From: Albula goreensis
Taxonomy: Eukaryota > Chordata > Actinopteri > Albuliformes > Albulidae
Direction of reading: 5' to 3'
Length of the DNA stretch: 64,000 nt
NCBI GenBank assembly: GCA_022829145.1
Contig: CM040755.1
Span: 20,409,563 to 20,473,562, forward strand
The notes beneath the pieces were generated by a model, which saw only the letters and a list, made by a program, of their open reading frames with translations, was not told the DNA's origin and did not search any database. This document shows positions 1 through 13,930 of the stretch, piece after piece (position 1 is the first letter of the stretch; each line of letters opens with the position of its first letter). The position numbers and the translations under genes are program-made.

Positions 1-417
1 CTTGAATGCTCCACTATTATGGCATCATGCATAATGTATGTGTCTCCCTGGTGCTCTCCCTGGTGCCACATTTTCTATGTTTGCTTAGAGAAAATTGCCA
101 TAACAACATTATAGATGATTTCTTGTTATTCATTTCTACAAATCCTCTTTCTTAATCTGGTCCATCAGAGGCAAACCTAACACACACTGGATACCATGTG
201 TGTTTTCTCCACTCACCTCAGGAGGTCCTGCAGCCCCTTTGTGGTGCTTCTTCTCAGAACACTGCCTGACATGTCAGTTTCCTCTGGAGGCAATACTTCT
301 ATTGAATCGGGATCTATCACCAAACTCAGTTTCAGTACCTTCAGTCAGGTATAAAGGGCCCCTCACTGTGCAGTCCCAAATAGGGGAGGGCTGTCTGGTT
401 TCCAGAAGTGATGTAAG

Positions 418-472
418 ATATCTCTCTCTCTCTGTCTCTCTTTCTCTCTCTCTCTCTCACTGTCTGTCTCTC
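418..472. repeat. CT-rich microsatellite
   Basis: Imperfect run of CT dinucleotides with a few G and T interruptions, read directly from the sequence. Confidence 0.85.
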
Positions 473-2440
473 ATCGTATCATCCACTGCTGCATGTGGTG
501 AGGGTCATGAGGAACCCTCCCTCCGACCTTGCTGGTCTCAGATAGATAGTTGTCCCAATCCTGCCTCCAGTGTGTGGTGCTCATTGACAGCTTTAACCCT
601 CAGGCCATTCTGCAGAGTGTGGCTGAGTCATGTGACTCTCCCTGGGGGGACGGTAACTTGAGACCACGCCAAAACCAATCCACCTGAGTCCCCCAGCACT
701 CACACTCACTTTTACACACAGGTGCTCATGCCCACAGACACATAAGTACACAGACACACACACCAACACAAACAAAATGAGAGAGAGAATTTGAACTTCA
801 GACTTGCCCTTCTCAGCACTAGAAAAACCAAAACTCAGTGAAGACCGAAAAACTGCATTTGAAATAACAATAGTACAAATAAAAACAACAATCACAACAG
901 GAGAGAGGAGATTAGAGAGCATGTAAATACATTTTGGTATCACTCTGGAGAAATTATAGGAGTTTTTTTATATAGCCTTCTCTCCACATTTCAGGGCACC
1001 ATCATATGTGGGACATATTAATATTATGAAATGAGAGCAGTAAGGAAAGGACAGAAAATAACTGGGCATATCTTGCCATGCAATAATTGCCTTGTGATGG
1101 AGTGATTTGGTGACCAGTTTGGCCCACATTTCTTTGCATAGAAATATTGCTGCAGTAGGTTTACAGTAAGTGTTCTCCACTGATGTAATGAGTGTGGGCT
1201 GCAGAATGAAAAGACGAGGGAGCTGGCAGTGAACAGTCTTGTGTGCACTCCTGAATTGCAGGATATCATCACAACAATGGGGTAGGACTTCAGTTGGTTA
1301 TTGATGAGAAAAGCAAAAAATGCAAACTGAAAACATCAATGAGAATGAGGCTATCAAGTTGAATTCATCTTCATAATTCTTCAGTTAGGTGGTGTAGCAG
1401 TGATGTGCAAGGGGAAAAGTTTGGTACTTAACAACTAATTTCCCTCTTCAAATGACCTTGAAAAATGTTCAATAGTGAAGAGGACAGGTGGTGCCCTATG
1501 TGTATTTATAAGGACAAGTTCTTATTTGCTGAATAAGATGTTGCTTTCTTTGCTGAAATGCTGTGAGGAGTTATCGTCCTTGCCTTGAGTATTCCCTCGT
1601 CAGTATGGACAGACCCATTGTTCACAGCACACAATGGAAGAGAAAACGATAGGGACACTTAAAAAGTGACAGATGCAGTTGCATTGCTGTAATAACTGAG
1701 AAGCAGAACAAGATTGGTCTCGGCTTTCTTGTCAATGTATGAGCTAGCACTGGATTCAGACTCCCTATGTCAGAGAGGACTGGATGATTTGTGATGGGAT
1801 GTGCAATACTGGGGTCTCCATTCAGCTTTTTTGTGACATATAATCTACTGTACAATAATAAAAGCTGACTCTAAATCACACCAAACTTTCACACACCCTA
1901 TGCCATACAAATAAATGCCAACTTTCATGCAGGAAAAAACTGGTACAGATAAGTGGACATGCTGCATCACCATATTTGTGTGCCTGGCAATCCTAATACA
2001 GATACAAACACAATATAGACACAGACACATTCTTCCATGTGCAGCCTTCCTGCATTGCAGCTGCCAGCAGAGGGGATTGTATTACAGTGGCATCTGTGCC
2101 GTTGGCTGACTGGTTGGTGAAGACATTGTCATTTATCCATTTTTAATTTAATGTTGAATAAATGCAATTATACACAAATGGTAAACCAATAATTAAGTAT
2201 TAATATTTTTAATTAAAATAATTTTAATTGCTTAAAGTATCTCTGTTTAAGGGGAAAGTCTGGTGTTTTTTATTTTGTGTTTTATTACAGTTTTTTTTTT
2301 TTTTTTACCCCCTGCATATTGCATTGTGTTGCCACTGCTAAACAGAAATGTCATTGAACAGTTGTGCTGGCTGGGGTGCTTAATCTACAGAATCACCCCT
2401 CTCTGTGCAGGTGAAAAAAAAAGTGTGCCTTGCCATTCAA

Positions 2441-2488
2441 CACACACACACACACATGCACGCACGCACGCACACACACACACACACA
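2441..2488. repeat. CA microsatellite
   Basis: Runs of CA interrupted by ATGCACGCACGC units. The His/Thr-rich open frames across it are products of the repeat. Confidence 0.9.
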
Positions 2489-3797
2489 AACAAAAAAACC
2501 AGTCTCCAATTGCTTCAAAACACACGGCACTTCACAATAGTTCCCATAGTGAAATGCCAAGCCATTATGTTGCTAAACATACACTATTTAGTTTTTAATG
2601 ACTACATGTCAGACTTTTGTTTTCATAAAGAAAGCATTCAGTGCAACTGAAACTATTGGTTCCCCCACAGCAGTAGTAGGAATGATGATGCATACGACCA
2701 TGAAGTTATTGGTCAGAGTCTATATGTGGTATAGAATATAATGTCATTGTCCAAGACTGCCTACAATTGTCTGAGGCATAAGCAGGGTATAACATGGTCA
2801 CAAAAGAGAATGGAGACACATCAGATCTCCTGTGATTACCTCTCTCGCTCTCTTGCTTTGTCTGTCAGTCACACACAAACCCACACACATTTCAAATATT
2901 TTATTTTCAAATAAAATATTTTCAAATCTAAGACTGGTCAGATTGGGCATCGTCTATTTGTTATAAATTTGTGAAAGTAATTAACTTTATGTGTGCATTG
3001 GAACTACCATCAGTAACGTTTTTGTTTGACATGGGAGCCTGAAAGAGAATATTTGTCCCATGTGCCAAACCAAGTGGAAAAATCACCTACGTTGTGCAAA
3101 TATGCCCTCTACTGACGAAGCTGAGAAGTGGCAGAGTAGAATGGGTGCTGTTACAAAGTGTTGGTAAGTATAACCGACATTGGGCACATTCACTCTTCCA
3201 AACTGTGGAAATGAGACATTAAACACTAAAGATGTGAGAGAACATTATGCGCATATATAGTGATCTATTTAGGCCATAGCCACATTATTTCTTATTTTGA
3301 CTCTGTTCTTCACCATTTAATATTTGTAATCAAGCAATTCAATGAGGTAAACTGACTGATGAAAAATCACTAGAAAATAGTAAGTCTTCAATTGCAGCCA
3401 TCAACCTGCACCTTGCTCAGAATATTGTTTGTGATTCCTTGCCTTATCGTTGAAAGTGCACAGGAGGGTGTGCTTAAGGTGGAACATTTGTGAAGCCTAC
3501 ATTAAGCCCATGGTTAGGCTGAACACAACCTCCTGGAGATAAAGATGACCCAGGGCTCCAGGGCATCCTTCATATGGGTGTGTATCACTCTTTTAGGGAG
3601 ACCTTCTCAAATTATTTCTCCTCTGCAGATTTCGAAAAAGGAACTGGCAGAACAGCACGGCCTGTTCCCCCTTACCAGTCTTCTTCATACTGTCCCACAT
3701 CCTGCCACCTAAAACTGAAAAAAACTTTTAAAGGGCTTTCCACAACCACTGTGTAAATTCCCAATACCATTATAAAAGAGCAGTGAAGTGCTGCATG

Positions 3798-4085
3798 TTT
3801 AAAATCCTTACACACGCATCTGTGATCCAGCTCAGTCTATTCCATTATGTTTCATTTAAAATCCTTACACACGCATCTGTGATCCAGCTCAGTCTATTCC
3901 ATTATGTTTCATTTAAAATCCTTACACGCGCATCTGTGATCCAGCTCAGTCTATTCCATTATGTTTCATTTAAAATCCTTACACACGCATCTGTGATCCA
4001 GCTCAGTCTATTCCATTATGTTTCATTTAAAATCCTTACACACGCATCTGTGATCCAGCTCAGTCTATTCCATTATGTTTCATTT
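3798..4085. repeat. 57-bp minisatellite, five near-identical copies
   Basis: The unit starts TTTAAAATCCTTACAC and ends near TTATGTTTCA. It repeats at 3798, 3855, 3912, 3969 and 4026. Copies are almost identical; the third has a change giving ACGCGC in place of ACACGC. The period is a multiple of three, so one frame stays open and encodes a repeated 19-residue unit, but nothing around it looks like a gene. Confidence 0.95.
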
Positions 4086-7000
4086 AATTTCATAACCTAT
4101 GCATGGTTGTTTTTAATTTTACAGCAATAAAAAGAATTGCTCAGAGTTATTGAAAAAAATGTTAGAAAAATCAAAATTTGTTGTATTGAAAATGAGGGTT
4201 GTGGATCAGACTTTTATTTTTTTTAGTAATTTCCGAAACTTCAGGATGTTTGAGACGAGTCATGACGGTACTAGATACTCAACACAGCAGGTAGATGAAG
4301 TTGCTGTCACCTATAGTCCTGATTTTATAAACTCATGGTAATAGAATCTGCTGCTATATATTCTTCTGGTTACTAGGTTACAGTGCTGTGCCATTTTAGC
4401 ATTAATAAATGAACAAGATACATGAAATACAGTACTACTTTGATTACATTGAGATATTTTGATGATAGTATGGTGACTTTTTCACATCAAATGTATTCAA
4501 AATTGGTGTGTTTTGAGAGAAAGCAGTTTGTAAAATCACTCAGCTAGACTGACAGCATCATTTCAACACCTCCAGTTTGGTAGACGGTGCTAGAATTAGC
4601 CTCACAATTAAATGTCAGTGTTTTAAAGTAATTACAAAAACAGCCACAGTTTGGTTAATTTACAAATCAGGAAAATCACCTCGCCAAACTATTCTTGTAG
4701 AAAAAAGGCCTAACACTCAAATTCAGTTTTAAGTAAAAGTTAAGGACAGTTGTTGATTGAATCCACACCAATTTTTTTTATTTTTCATTACCAGTTTTGT
4801 AAGTTATTTTAACTCAACATATCTGTAAATATATGAAAGAGCATGTAATTGTGAAATGTACAAATTAAGGAAACATTGAACTGAATTTGTAACAATGGCG
4901 CGGAATATGTTTCACTGGATGATGCGAGCTGGCATTTAGGAATCTGTAACCCTGTTGCCATGTAGTTACCATGGTGTTCCATTAAGGTTTCCTGTTGGAT
5001 GGTTTGGGGGATGTGACTGGCCTTACAAGAGAGATTTGACCTTTGTGCAGGAGTCATCCTGGTTACTGAGCCTGACATTAGGTCAGCAGGGTCACACAAA
5101 TGATCACCTGGCTATTTTTAACTCGGCTGCGTTGGCGCCCATCTGAACACAAAGTGTCAGCATTTACTGGTCGGAATCTGAGCAGGGAGATAGGCTCAGC
5201 TGTCGTATTGAGATCCCAAGATCTGAACACTTTCTGGTCACCCCTATGGTAATAGTGAGAATGCTCATGGTTCACCAGCAGCATTCCACCCTCACCCTCA
5301 CAGCCATATGTGTGCATAACCTTTTCCCCTTTCTTTCTTTTTGTTTTAAAAGCAGAAGTAATGCTCTGGCATATTCTATGAGATTTGACTGCATGGCACG
5401 TTAATACATTTTTATTCTGCGCATACAAGAGCAGAGTTAACTTGTGTCTGTGTCCCAGCTTGATTTTTTTTAATATATTGGTAACCTTTTGAATTTTCTA
5501 TGTATGTGGTAGGAGCCAGTGCACATGTTGTAATAGCTCTCATTGCACCTAATAAATTAGAAACCCCATGATTATTGGCTCTGTCCCACAGCTGTCTGTA
5601 GGCCAAGCAGTGTTTGTGTAAACACAAGCTGCCATTTAGAAGTAAGCCAGAACTGACTTTAAGCTGTTACATCACTGGACACATCCTGCCAGTCAGGTTA
5701 AGGCTGGCACATTAATGGAGGGCACAGCAGATGAGGCGAGCTTGTCTTGACTGATAATCATCCTTAAACGGCATTTCTGATCATTTCATGTTACATCAGA
5801 AAGCACTGCCAGTTAAGTAAGTAAGTCAAGTAAGGGTGTACCATAAGCAGCAGAGTCATTTTCCCTATTCATTTCTAATCATTCTACATCTAGTCTAATA
5901 ATGAAGTGCTGCAGTGTGAATAATAACAAATTAATTCAGCATCCAAAAAGACACTATTTCTTTTTCTTAACAATAGCTCAACGTTTTTAATGTCAGCGGT
6001 TTTTAATTGGTGATGCTTGTTTAAATTAATATCATCATTAATCATGTTGAACTGTAGGCCCTGTAACTGATAAGTCAAAAAGCAGCTCCTCCCACCCCTC
6101 ACCCCCCTCATCCCCACGCCAAAAAACTCTGACGCATCAGAGGCAGAGAAGGTGTCTGCCCCTCAAACTGTGTGCTCAGGCAATTATATGTAATCCAGAG
6201 TCAAACAACACAAGTGAGTTAAACAAATGATGACTGGATTCAGAGGTAAATGTGCCTGGAAACACCTCGGCGAAATCAGAGGTGAGTCATTTACTCCAAA
6301 GATAGTCCAGAAGCTGCCAACTTGCACAATGAAATATAGGATCTGTGGATATACTTAGCATGCCACCTCCTCTCTGGCTTGCACATGAGCTCCTTGGAGT
6401 AACCCAAGAGGAGGACAGATATGTGTGTCACAGGGCCTGGTTCTGCCAGGCCTGCTGGAACAGGGACCTGAGTGACCATACATGGAGTGCCAAAGGCCCC
6501 GCAGTCAGCTGGACCTGCACAGGACAGGGCCTGACAAAATCCCAGCAGCTTCTGACAAGCTGTGAGACTGTGAGCTCATCACAACAGGTCTCTGACGATG
6601 CATCTCCACACATGAAGCCATGCCTGTCTGCTCACACGAATGCCTCTGTGATTTTGTGTATGGGTGTGTTTGTATATTTAAACACACAAACATGCAGACA
6701 CAAACAGTTTATGTGAGTACTTTACAGGTATGCAGTACAGCCAATGACTTTTTTTCCCCACAAAACGTTTGAAGGGGGCCTTCACTGTGACTAGTAGACT
6801 CCTATTAGTATGATAAGTATGATTTTGTCTTTTTCTTTTAAAGTTGGTTCTTACAAACTTGTCCCATGCATATTTGCCTGTTTGTGTTACTACCTAACCT
6901 TACTTAACCTGCCAACTTCAGGTAAGCTCCCATATTTTTACAAAGGAAACTGACATTAATATTATGCATCAAAATTTTATATGTATTAAATATTTGGCAT

Positions 7001-8718
7001 CAGTTTCTCTTTTTGTTTTTGCTGAAATCCAAATCACCTTTGTCAGGAGACTGTTCTTTCGAGTGGCACAGTTCTTTAGATGTGTATTTGAATTACAGAG
7101 GGATGGAAATACGCCTATGTATGTCAAAAGTGCTATATTCCCATGCAGGGGAACTGTACAGTAAACACAGTTCAAATTATATTCTTGGAATTAACAGAAT
7201 AGTATGGCCTAGTAGCTATTATTTCAGTACTCTGCAACAGTGGGGGGTGACTTCAATCAACATTTATCATTAACTTTGACTCACATAAAATGAAATAAAA
7301 GCTGGTTTGGCAGTTTGGCAAGTTTATTTTGGTAGGTGCTCACCAAAGTAATACTTATCAAAGTAAGGTATTGACTGAATTCAGGTCACAGTGTAATGTG
7401 CAGTAGACATGTGTCATCTCCAGTCCTGTGATCTCTCAGGGCACACACTGCCAGCTGTCTCATTCATTCACTCAAGATTCCATCAGCCTGTTATTTTTAT
7501 TTACATACACAAACAAAAATAAACACTAATGTGTTACATGGACACCAAACTGAAAAATGACCAAGGCATTAATCAGCTTAATCTTCTTAAATTGTCAAGT
7601 GTCAGACATAATTATGAAGGCATACTGCTGAAATACACCAGCTCTGCTCCAGCCATTGGGACTAGCGTTTTCAACACCCTGTACTGCTAAGTGGAAGTAG
7701 CCATAAACCACAAGCTGTTATAATCCTGAAATCTACATTAGCACATCTATGAATACATAATCACTGTATATCATATTTGTATCAAACGTGTAAAGACACT
7801 TCACATGAACGTAGCCTGGGCCGTGTCATCAGATATAATTATGATTGTAGACCAGTGGAACACAGTTGATCACATTTTTCCAGCAGTAACACTGACTTTG
7901 GCCAGGATTCCTCAAGCTATCACTTTAATAGCGTCCCCTAAAGACTGACGACCAGTTATTAGCTGATGAATCCCTCTCCTTAGCATTAATATCATGTGAC
8001 ATAAAAGGCTAATGGGACAATTGAACATAAGGATAGAGAGGTGAAGAAGGATTTATTCATGTTCCCCTGAACAGATTTAGTCTGTACAACAGTGGCTTTT
8101 ACTCTTTGGCCAGAAGGTGGCATAGTTCAGTCTAGTATTAGTGTCATGGAACATAGTGTCCAGAGTGAGCATTTTATGACTTAACTGAATTGAATTGAAT
8201 TAAATATTATTTTATCATTCCAAATGATTACACTTCTATATATAGGTGCTGCCACTAATGTCACATATCCACAAAGAGAATCTAGGGGGGAAGTTTTCAG
8301 CATTAAGTGAACAATTTTGAATGAATGGCAATTTCAGTGGGTATTATAATTAATTGAAAAAAGAAATGTTTAATAAAGGCTTAGTGTTAATTACAGATAG
8401 TTGACTCCCAGCCTGTGGCTGTGCCTATTCTTTCAGTAGTCTGCCACAGTCCTGAATTCAGTGAGTGTGGTGTGACAAACACAGGTAGGCATATCCATAG
8501 AGACAGTTGAAAGGATTTTTCCTGTTCTTTAGCTTGCAGGCATTTCTGTGTATCAGTGCTTACAGTGTAAAGGTATCTTTAAAGTCTTCAGTATTTTCAT
8601 GAATATCACAGCAAACAGGAGCATTCAAGTTCATTACATTATGGACAAACAGGTACTGTATGCACAGAAGACATGGGATAGATAGAAAAAGGTCTTGAAA
8701 ATGGTTTTGTCAGAATAT

Positions 8719-8724
8719 TTTATT
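8719..8724 (-). terminator. Candidate polyadenylation signal of tnni2 copy A
   Basis: AATAAA on the minus strand, about 265 bases downstream of the copy A stop codon. Copy D has an AATAAA at almost the same distance, which supports both. Confidence 0.5.
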
Positions 8725-8985
8725 TAAATGTAATAAGGTGCATTATTACTAAAACATTCTGCACTAAAGTGTATCATCAGTTAAATTGTCTCCAGAAACT
8801 GGAAACAATAAACCTGGCAAGTGCAAAAGTTGTGAATATCAGGCAGAGGTAAGAGGCAGAGCACATGGTACTGTCCTGTGCAATGCTTAAATACCCACTG
8901 TAAAAAGACTCTTGGTGGAGAACAGAGTGCAGCCTATTTCAACACATAAAGCAAAACAAATAATAACCCAGCAATGGAGCCCTAT

Positions 8986-10356
8986 TTAAGCCTCTGCCTC
9001 AAACATCTTCTTCCTGCCGTCCATGCCAGCCTTGTCCTCAATGTTCTTACGCCAGTCACCGACTGCGTCCTTCTCCTGTATGAGCACAATGGTGGAGAGG
9101 TTGGGTTGATAATAAAACATGTTAATAAATCATACAACAACGCATCATATACTCTAAAAGTGATGATGTGCTCTGGTGTTTTTCTGTGGCATAGAACAAC
9201 TCTGTGCTCCAGTATTAGGATCTCCAGAAATGTACCCACCTCCTCTTTGACCTCCTTCTTCACTTGTTTCAGGTTGGCTCTCAGGTCCATGTTGACCTTG
9301 TGTTTGGAGCCCAGCAGAGCTTGTAGCATGGCATCTGCAGACATACGTACTTTCTTCAGAGCTGGCTTCTTGAACTTGCCCTTCAGGTCAACAACTTTCA
9401 ACTTCAGATCCTCAATCTGGACAGGAATAGAAGACAAGGACACATTCAGTGACAGTGTGATCTGCATGCATGCACACACCCAGGGTAAATGAACAGAGGG
9501 GACAGACACAAAGATGATGGGGAGAAGGATCCTACCTCCTTGTCACACTTGTTGACTTTGGATTGCATATCATATCTCTCCTCATCAACTACATCGATCT
9601 TCTGGTGAAGCTTCTTAACAAAGTCCTTTGAAGAAATATCCAGAACAAATTCAAAATCAGTAAAAATAAATGGCTAAGTTATAAAATATCTCAAATACGT
9701 ACAAATATGCAGAGCTGTTTAATAAATAAATTACCGCATGCGGGTTGGTCAGATTTGCACCTGTAATTCCTGCATAGATGATGGCAAGGACAGTGGGGGG
9801 CAGTTCTCTTCCATGTACTTCGCCCTCTCTTCCTGTCTCTCCTTTGTCTCAGCATCCAGCAAACCCTTTGCAATCTGGAGCATCAAGCTCTGGGAAACAA
9901 CAAGTATGGTCAGTTTTCTACAAATATGAGTAAAGGAGAATACCTTTCAAGAGCTATGTCCATGCATGAACAGACACAAATGATATCTCACATCTTCACA
10001 TCTCAGAATGTTTTTGAAGAAATCATCAAAGGTACCTTCAGATGGTGCCTACGGCTTGATGTCATCTTTTTCCTGTGAAGGGGAAGTACATTTCATTGAT
10101 TATGAAACATGAAAGGGATGTGGCATGAAAACAAGCCAGGCTGTGACAAAGACTTTAGGACAGGTCAGAAACACAACAGAGAACTGATGGATCCCCCGGT
10201 TTTAAACTTCTGCCACTCAGTGTTGAAATGAGGGTACTATCAAGACTTTTTGATCTCAACAATTTATCTGTGACAATGAACTAAAATTATTTCTGTGCGG
10301 CAATGCTTTAAGAATGTTTTGTATAAAAATGTCAAACTGGATACTTACTCAGACAT
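8986..10356 (-). CDS. tnni2: Troponin I, fast skeletal type (tandem copy A)
   Basis: Inhibitory subunit of the thin-filament troponin complex in fast muscle; it binds actin-tropomyosin at low calcium and troponin C at high calcium. Coding exons in minus-strand order are 10349-10356 (ATG at 10354-10356), 10036-10072, 9761-9889, 9536-9625, 9240-9416 and 8986-9075, all with GT-AG borders and compatible phase, giving 176 aa. The N-terminus [15 protein letters not shown] lacks the cardiac extension. The [15 protein letters not shown] segment lies near residues 44-58, the inhibitory region ([12 protein letters not shown]) near 101-112 and the switch region ([12 protein letters not shown]) follows; the protein ends [10 protein letters not shown]. 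Human TNNI2 is slightly longer (182 aa). The 5' UTR part of exon 2 runs to about 10380; a noncoding exon 1 lies about 3.3 kb upstream. Gene identity is firm; which fish paralogue number applies is unknown. Confidence 0.95.
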
Positions 10357-10380
10357 CTTGGCCTTTTTTTCTTGTGCACC

Positions 10381-13300
10381 CTGTGAATTGAAATACATTT
10401 TCATCAGTGTAATCCTTTTGCTACAGACACTTCAGCTACGTTGAAAAATAATGCAACCTTGAATTATCTGAATTTTTAACTGGCCATCATGCTGTTTCAG
10501 TCAAATCAAAAATTGCAAGAACAACTGATTCTCAGCAGAACATTAATTTATTTAAAAACAAAGTTCACACCAGCAAGTCTGAATTAAATCGACCCGAATT
10601 TGTTCTTAGCTTACAAATAAAATGTTTTTTCACAGGCACAGCAAAAAACAAATAACTTTGTAATGGTAAGTAAATGAATAGTAAATGTTGACTAGATGCA
10701 GGCCAGTGTTTCTAAATTTAGGCAGAGTGTGGGAAGCCAGCTGCCTTCCTGCGTCAGTCTGATTCAGGGTGTCACCTGACAGCTGAGGCTGATCTCAGAG
10801 TATGAAACCACATCCTTCAAATGGTTGATATGCAGTATTACTCTTAAAAATGCTTTCCTGAGATCTGTTGGGCAACACGCTCCCCTATATTTTGTTTTCT
10901 TCAAAATTAATTGTCTTTGTATGATTTATGATACCTTAGGGCTGGTTCAGGAATTAACCCCACCTGGGTTGTCAATAAAGGCTATGGATAACCAAACCGG
11001 AGGTAAAATAAATAACACTTGCATTGCAGAATACAAAAGGTGAACATAAACCATAAATCTTCCCTCTTTTTAAAAGGATATGCTCTGAAGGCCTTCACCA
11101 ATACCTATTATCCGCCAAGTCACTTTTTTTCAGGAATTTGTCCACATATATCCATAATGCTTTAATTGTTTTTTTATCTAATGACAGCATTCAGAATGTA
11201 TATATTCCATGTAACATTGAGGCTCGTGTCAATTAGCATCGAGTGCAAGCATATTTCCCTAAAGCAGTGAAATGGTACCAAGAGGACACATGTACACTGG
11301 GTTCCTGAGATCCACTTCTTTCATTTGCTCATTTACTTTGCAGGCCTTGAATGCATTCAGCAGTTTGAGCAGCACTTTAGGACTATAGGAAACTCTCAGT
11401 TGTAGTTTTAAAGACTTTTGACAAGCCTATAATTCAGCTTATTGATCAGTGATTTTGACCAGTGACACCTCCCAGAAAGGAAGAGCTCAAAAGGAAGGCA
11501 AGCACATTATATTAAAAATATAAACCATTTTGCTAACCCTTCCAAAGCCTGCTCATTGTAAAACCATAAGGCCTGCTAATGCTTAAGCATGAAGTAACTC
11601 AATCTAAGAGCACCAAAATGGTAATAACCATTATTTTACAGACATGTACCTCTATAGTTCAAGCTTACATCTCTGAACCAATAACCATTATTTGTGAATG
11701 CTTCAGGTGTGCCACAGTAGCATTTGTACATCATATTAAGCATCATATTACACTGTGATTCACGTGTAATTGGCATATGGAACATCACATGTTCTTGTGG
11801 GCAATACCTGTGCAACTGTGGCTACATAAGCACAGCTGAACCTATTTTTAGACTACCACAGATACACCCATACACCCTGAAGACATTGAAGATAATTTAA
11901 ATTACAACAGCTGAAGATCGTTGCAGTTGTCCACAACAAGTACAGTTCTAAATTTGAAATAATTACCAGAAAAATGGTACCAATCACCAGTATCAAAGAC
12001 TAAATTTGAGACTTGGATATATACGAGAATGGATAGATACATTTATGTTTAACTTGCCCAAAACAATAACATTTTCTTTGTTATTGTTTATTTTAATTGC
12101 TTTACAGTGTTTTATTGATAAATTCCGTTAAAAACTTTGGAAATTTTCATGTAATATGCATTGGATTTTTTTTTATTTAAAGTACCGAATATGATTTATG
12201 CCATGGAAAAATGATTGCGCTTATAGCAAAAAGGTTTCCCTTTTTGTTTTTCACCTCTCTTCATTAAGGCGAATATATGGATTATTTTTTCAGTTTTCAT
12301 TTTACATGGATGAGGCATACAAAGCAAGGCAAGGCAAGGCAACATCTTATTTACTCAGAACATAACTTAATATTTCAAACACCTACACAAGGTATTTGTG
12401 ATGCAGTCTACAGCAAGATGGTTTTTGGTCTCCTCTCCATGGAACTGCAAATGCAACCAATGCCGATTTCAAAATTAAGTAAAGAAGGAGGATCAAAATG
12501 AAAAGACAGATCATAAACACTGGCAAGTCCATCTGCATTTTGTATACCTTTCTCAACCCTCTCCTCACACACAAATGGTTTGTTTCCCAACATGGTCTTT
12601 GTATTACAGCAAATTGATGTGTTAATGTGCCATTTAATGGCAGGATTACAGATCTTATTTATTTATTTACCCTGAGGTTTCCTGCAGTATTTGTAATTAT
12701 GAAGTCATAGTTGACAATTGTTGAGCATAGGGCCTGAGAAAAGAATATCCTGAATTCTGATTGGATATGCGCGGTCCTGTCCTTTTTCCAGCTTACTGCT
12801 GGCCTCTGCTTAGCTGGGATGGAAGAAGACGTAACATCCATACTGGCATAATATGAATTAACTCATTCTTACCTTTGGCAACCTGCTTCATTTTTGTCTT
12901 TCTCCTTTTGGGCTTCTTTAAGGCTAAAGTGCCTGCCTTGTTGCCATTTTGTCCGTGTAGACTTCAAATAAAATCATTATTCCAAATCAATGGCCTTCAG
13001 TTTTCACATCTCGGACCTGATTACCTCAAAACGTAATGTTCTAAAAGCTATCAGGGCTACGTTTGCGTTGGTTTTTCAGCCTCATTTGAATTTCTTTGCC
13101 ATTTTTCAATCCCAGTCAAAGACTGGCATCATTTTTAAATCCATGGGCTTCCAATGGAGCACTGATAAAAATTTTCTGAATACAAAGCAAATAAAATAAA
13201 ATTTACAAAACTAAAATTTGACATCAGTCATTTCTTTTTTATTTTAGTTTTGATTATTAAAATAATACACTGAGCTTTCATACACTTGCTTTTCTCACTG

Positions 13301-13711
13301 TTTTATTTTTATTATTATTGATGTTGGTAATACTATTGTTTAACAACACTATGTCTATGATGTTGTTGTATATTCATTGGAGGACAGTTTAACTTCTCCC
13401 CCTCTTAATGCAGCCCCAGCAAATTATAGCCATTGTGTGAGTGGAGGTTTGAACCCACAAACCTATGATGCCAAATATGACCTTTTCACTAGCAGGGCTC
13501 AAAAACTAACTATATGTGTGAGTATTTGTCCTCTGCTGTCTACATGTGTTTGCTTATGGCGACTAGTTGCAGTTATACAGTATCTTCTGTCTTTTCATTT
13601 ACATGAATCTAGATGAGAAGCACAATTAATCCCAATTTTCCTGGTGATGCTATGCCAAGCACAGCTCACCCACTGGACAGGACAGGCTGACAGGAACACA
13701 GAGGTTCTCAC
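10381..13711 (-). other. First intron of tnni2 copy A
   Basis: A stretch of 3.3 kb between the noncoding exon 1 and the ATG exon. I see no other gene in it. A short GGCAA pentamer run at about 12323-12342 resembles the edge of a dispersed fish repeat, but it is too short to classify. Confidence 0.6.
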
Positions 13712-13930
13712 CTATGAGCGAAGAAGAAGATCAGGGTAGACTGGGTGAAGAGATGGGGAGGAAGAGTATGCTGGAGGCAGATGGAATTCTCTGGGGGGTT
13801 TATATTGCGCTCTTTTCTGGCTCAGCAAAATCTCCACTCCCCTCTAAATGGAAGTGTATCTCTCTCTTAGCCAATGAGCTGGCACACTCCCGAAATACCA
13901 TCTCCCCCACTCCCCTACTTCAGAATTAAC
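13712..13930 (-). promoter_or_regulatory. Promoter and noncoding exon 1 of tnni2 copy A
   Basis: Exon 1 ends (minus strand) CTTCGCTCATAG followed by a GTGAGAAC donor at 13711. A TATA-type AATATAAA lies at 13798-13805, so transcription probably starts near 13775. An inverted CCAAT (CCAATGAGCTGGCAC on the plus strand, near 13870) is shared with the dead copy X promoter. At 13919-13928, where copies B, C and X carry a MEF2-type TTATTTATAA, this copy has a degenerate TTAATTCTGAA. Confidence 0.65.

Larger units (their letters stand above)
1..8700. other. Gene-poor left flank, no coding gene recognised
   Basis: I read both strands and saw no exon-like stretch with family similarity and flanking splice sites. 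The open frames here are short and low in complexity or overlap repeats. The stretch holds a CT-rich tract (about 418-472), a T-tract (about 2290-2306), a CA repeat (about 2441-2488) and a 57-bp minisatellite (3798-4085). By synteny with other vertebrates lsp1 or tnnt3 might be expected on this side, but I could not recognise either. Some parts (for example 5640-5830 and 5980-6070) look less simple in composition and could be conserved noncoding DNA, but that cannot be judged from one sequence. Confidence 0.5.

Noticed and set aside
200..661. 153-codon open frame at the left edge
   Set aside because: Contains the CT repeat and has no recognisable domain; its ends do not match exon borders.
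3783..4130. Repeat protein of 115 residues
   Set aside because: It is the 57-bp minisatellite read in its open frame; no promoter, splice sites or family.
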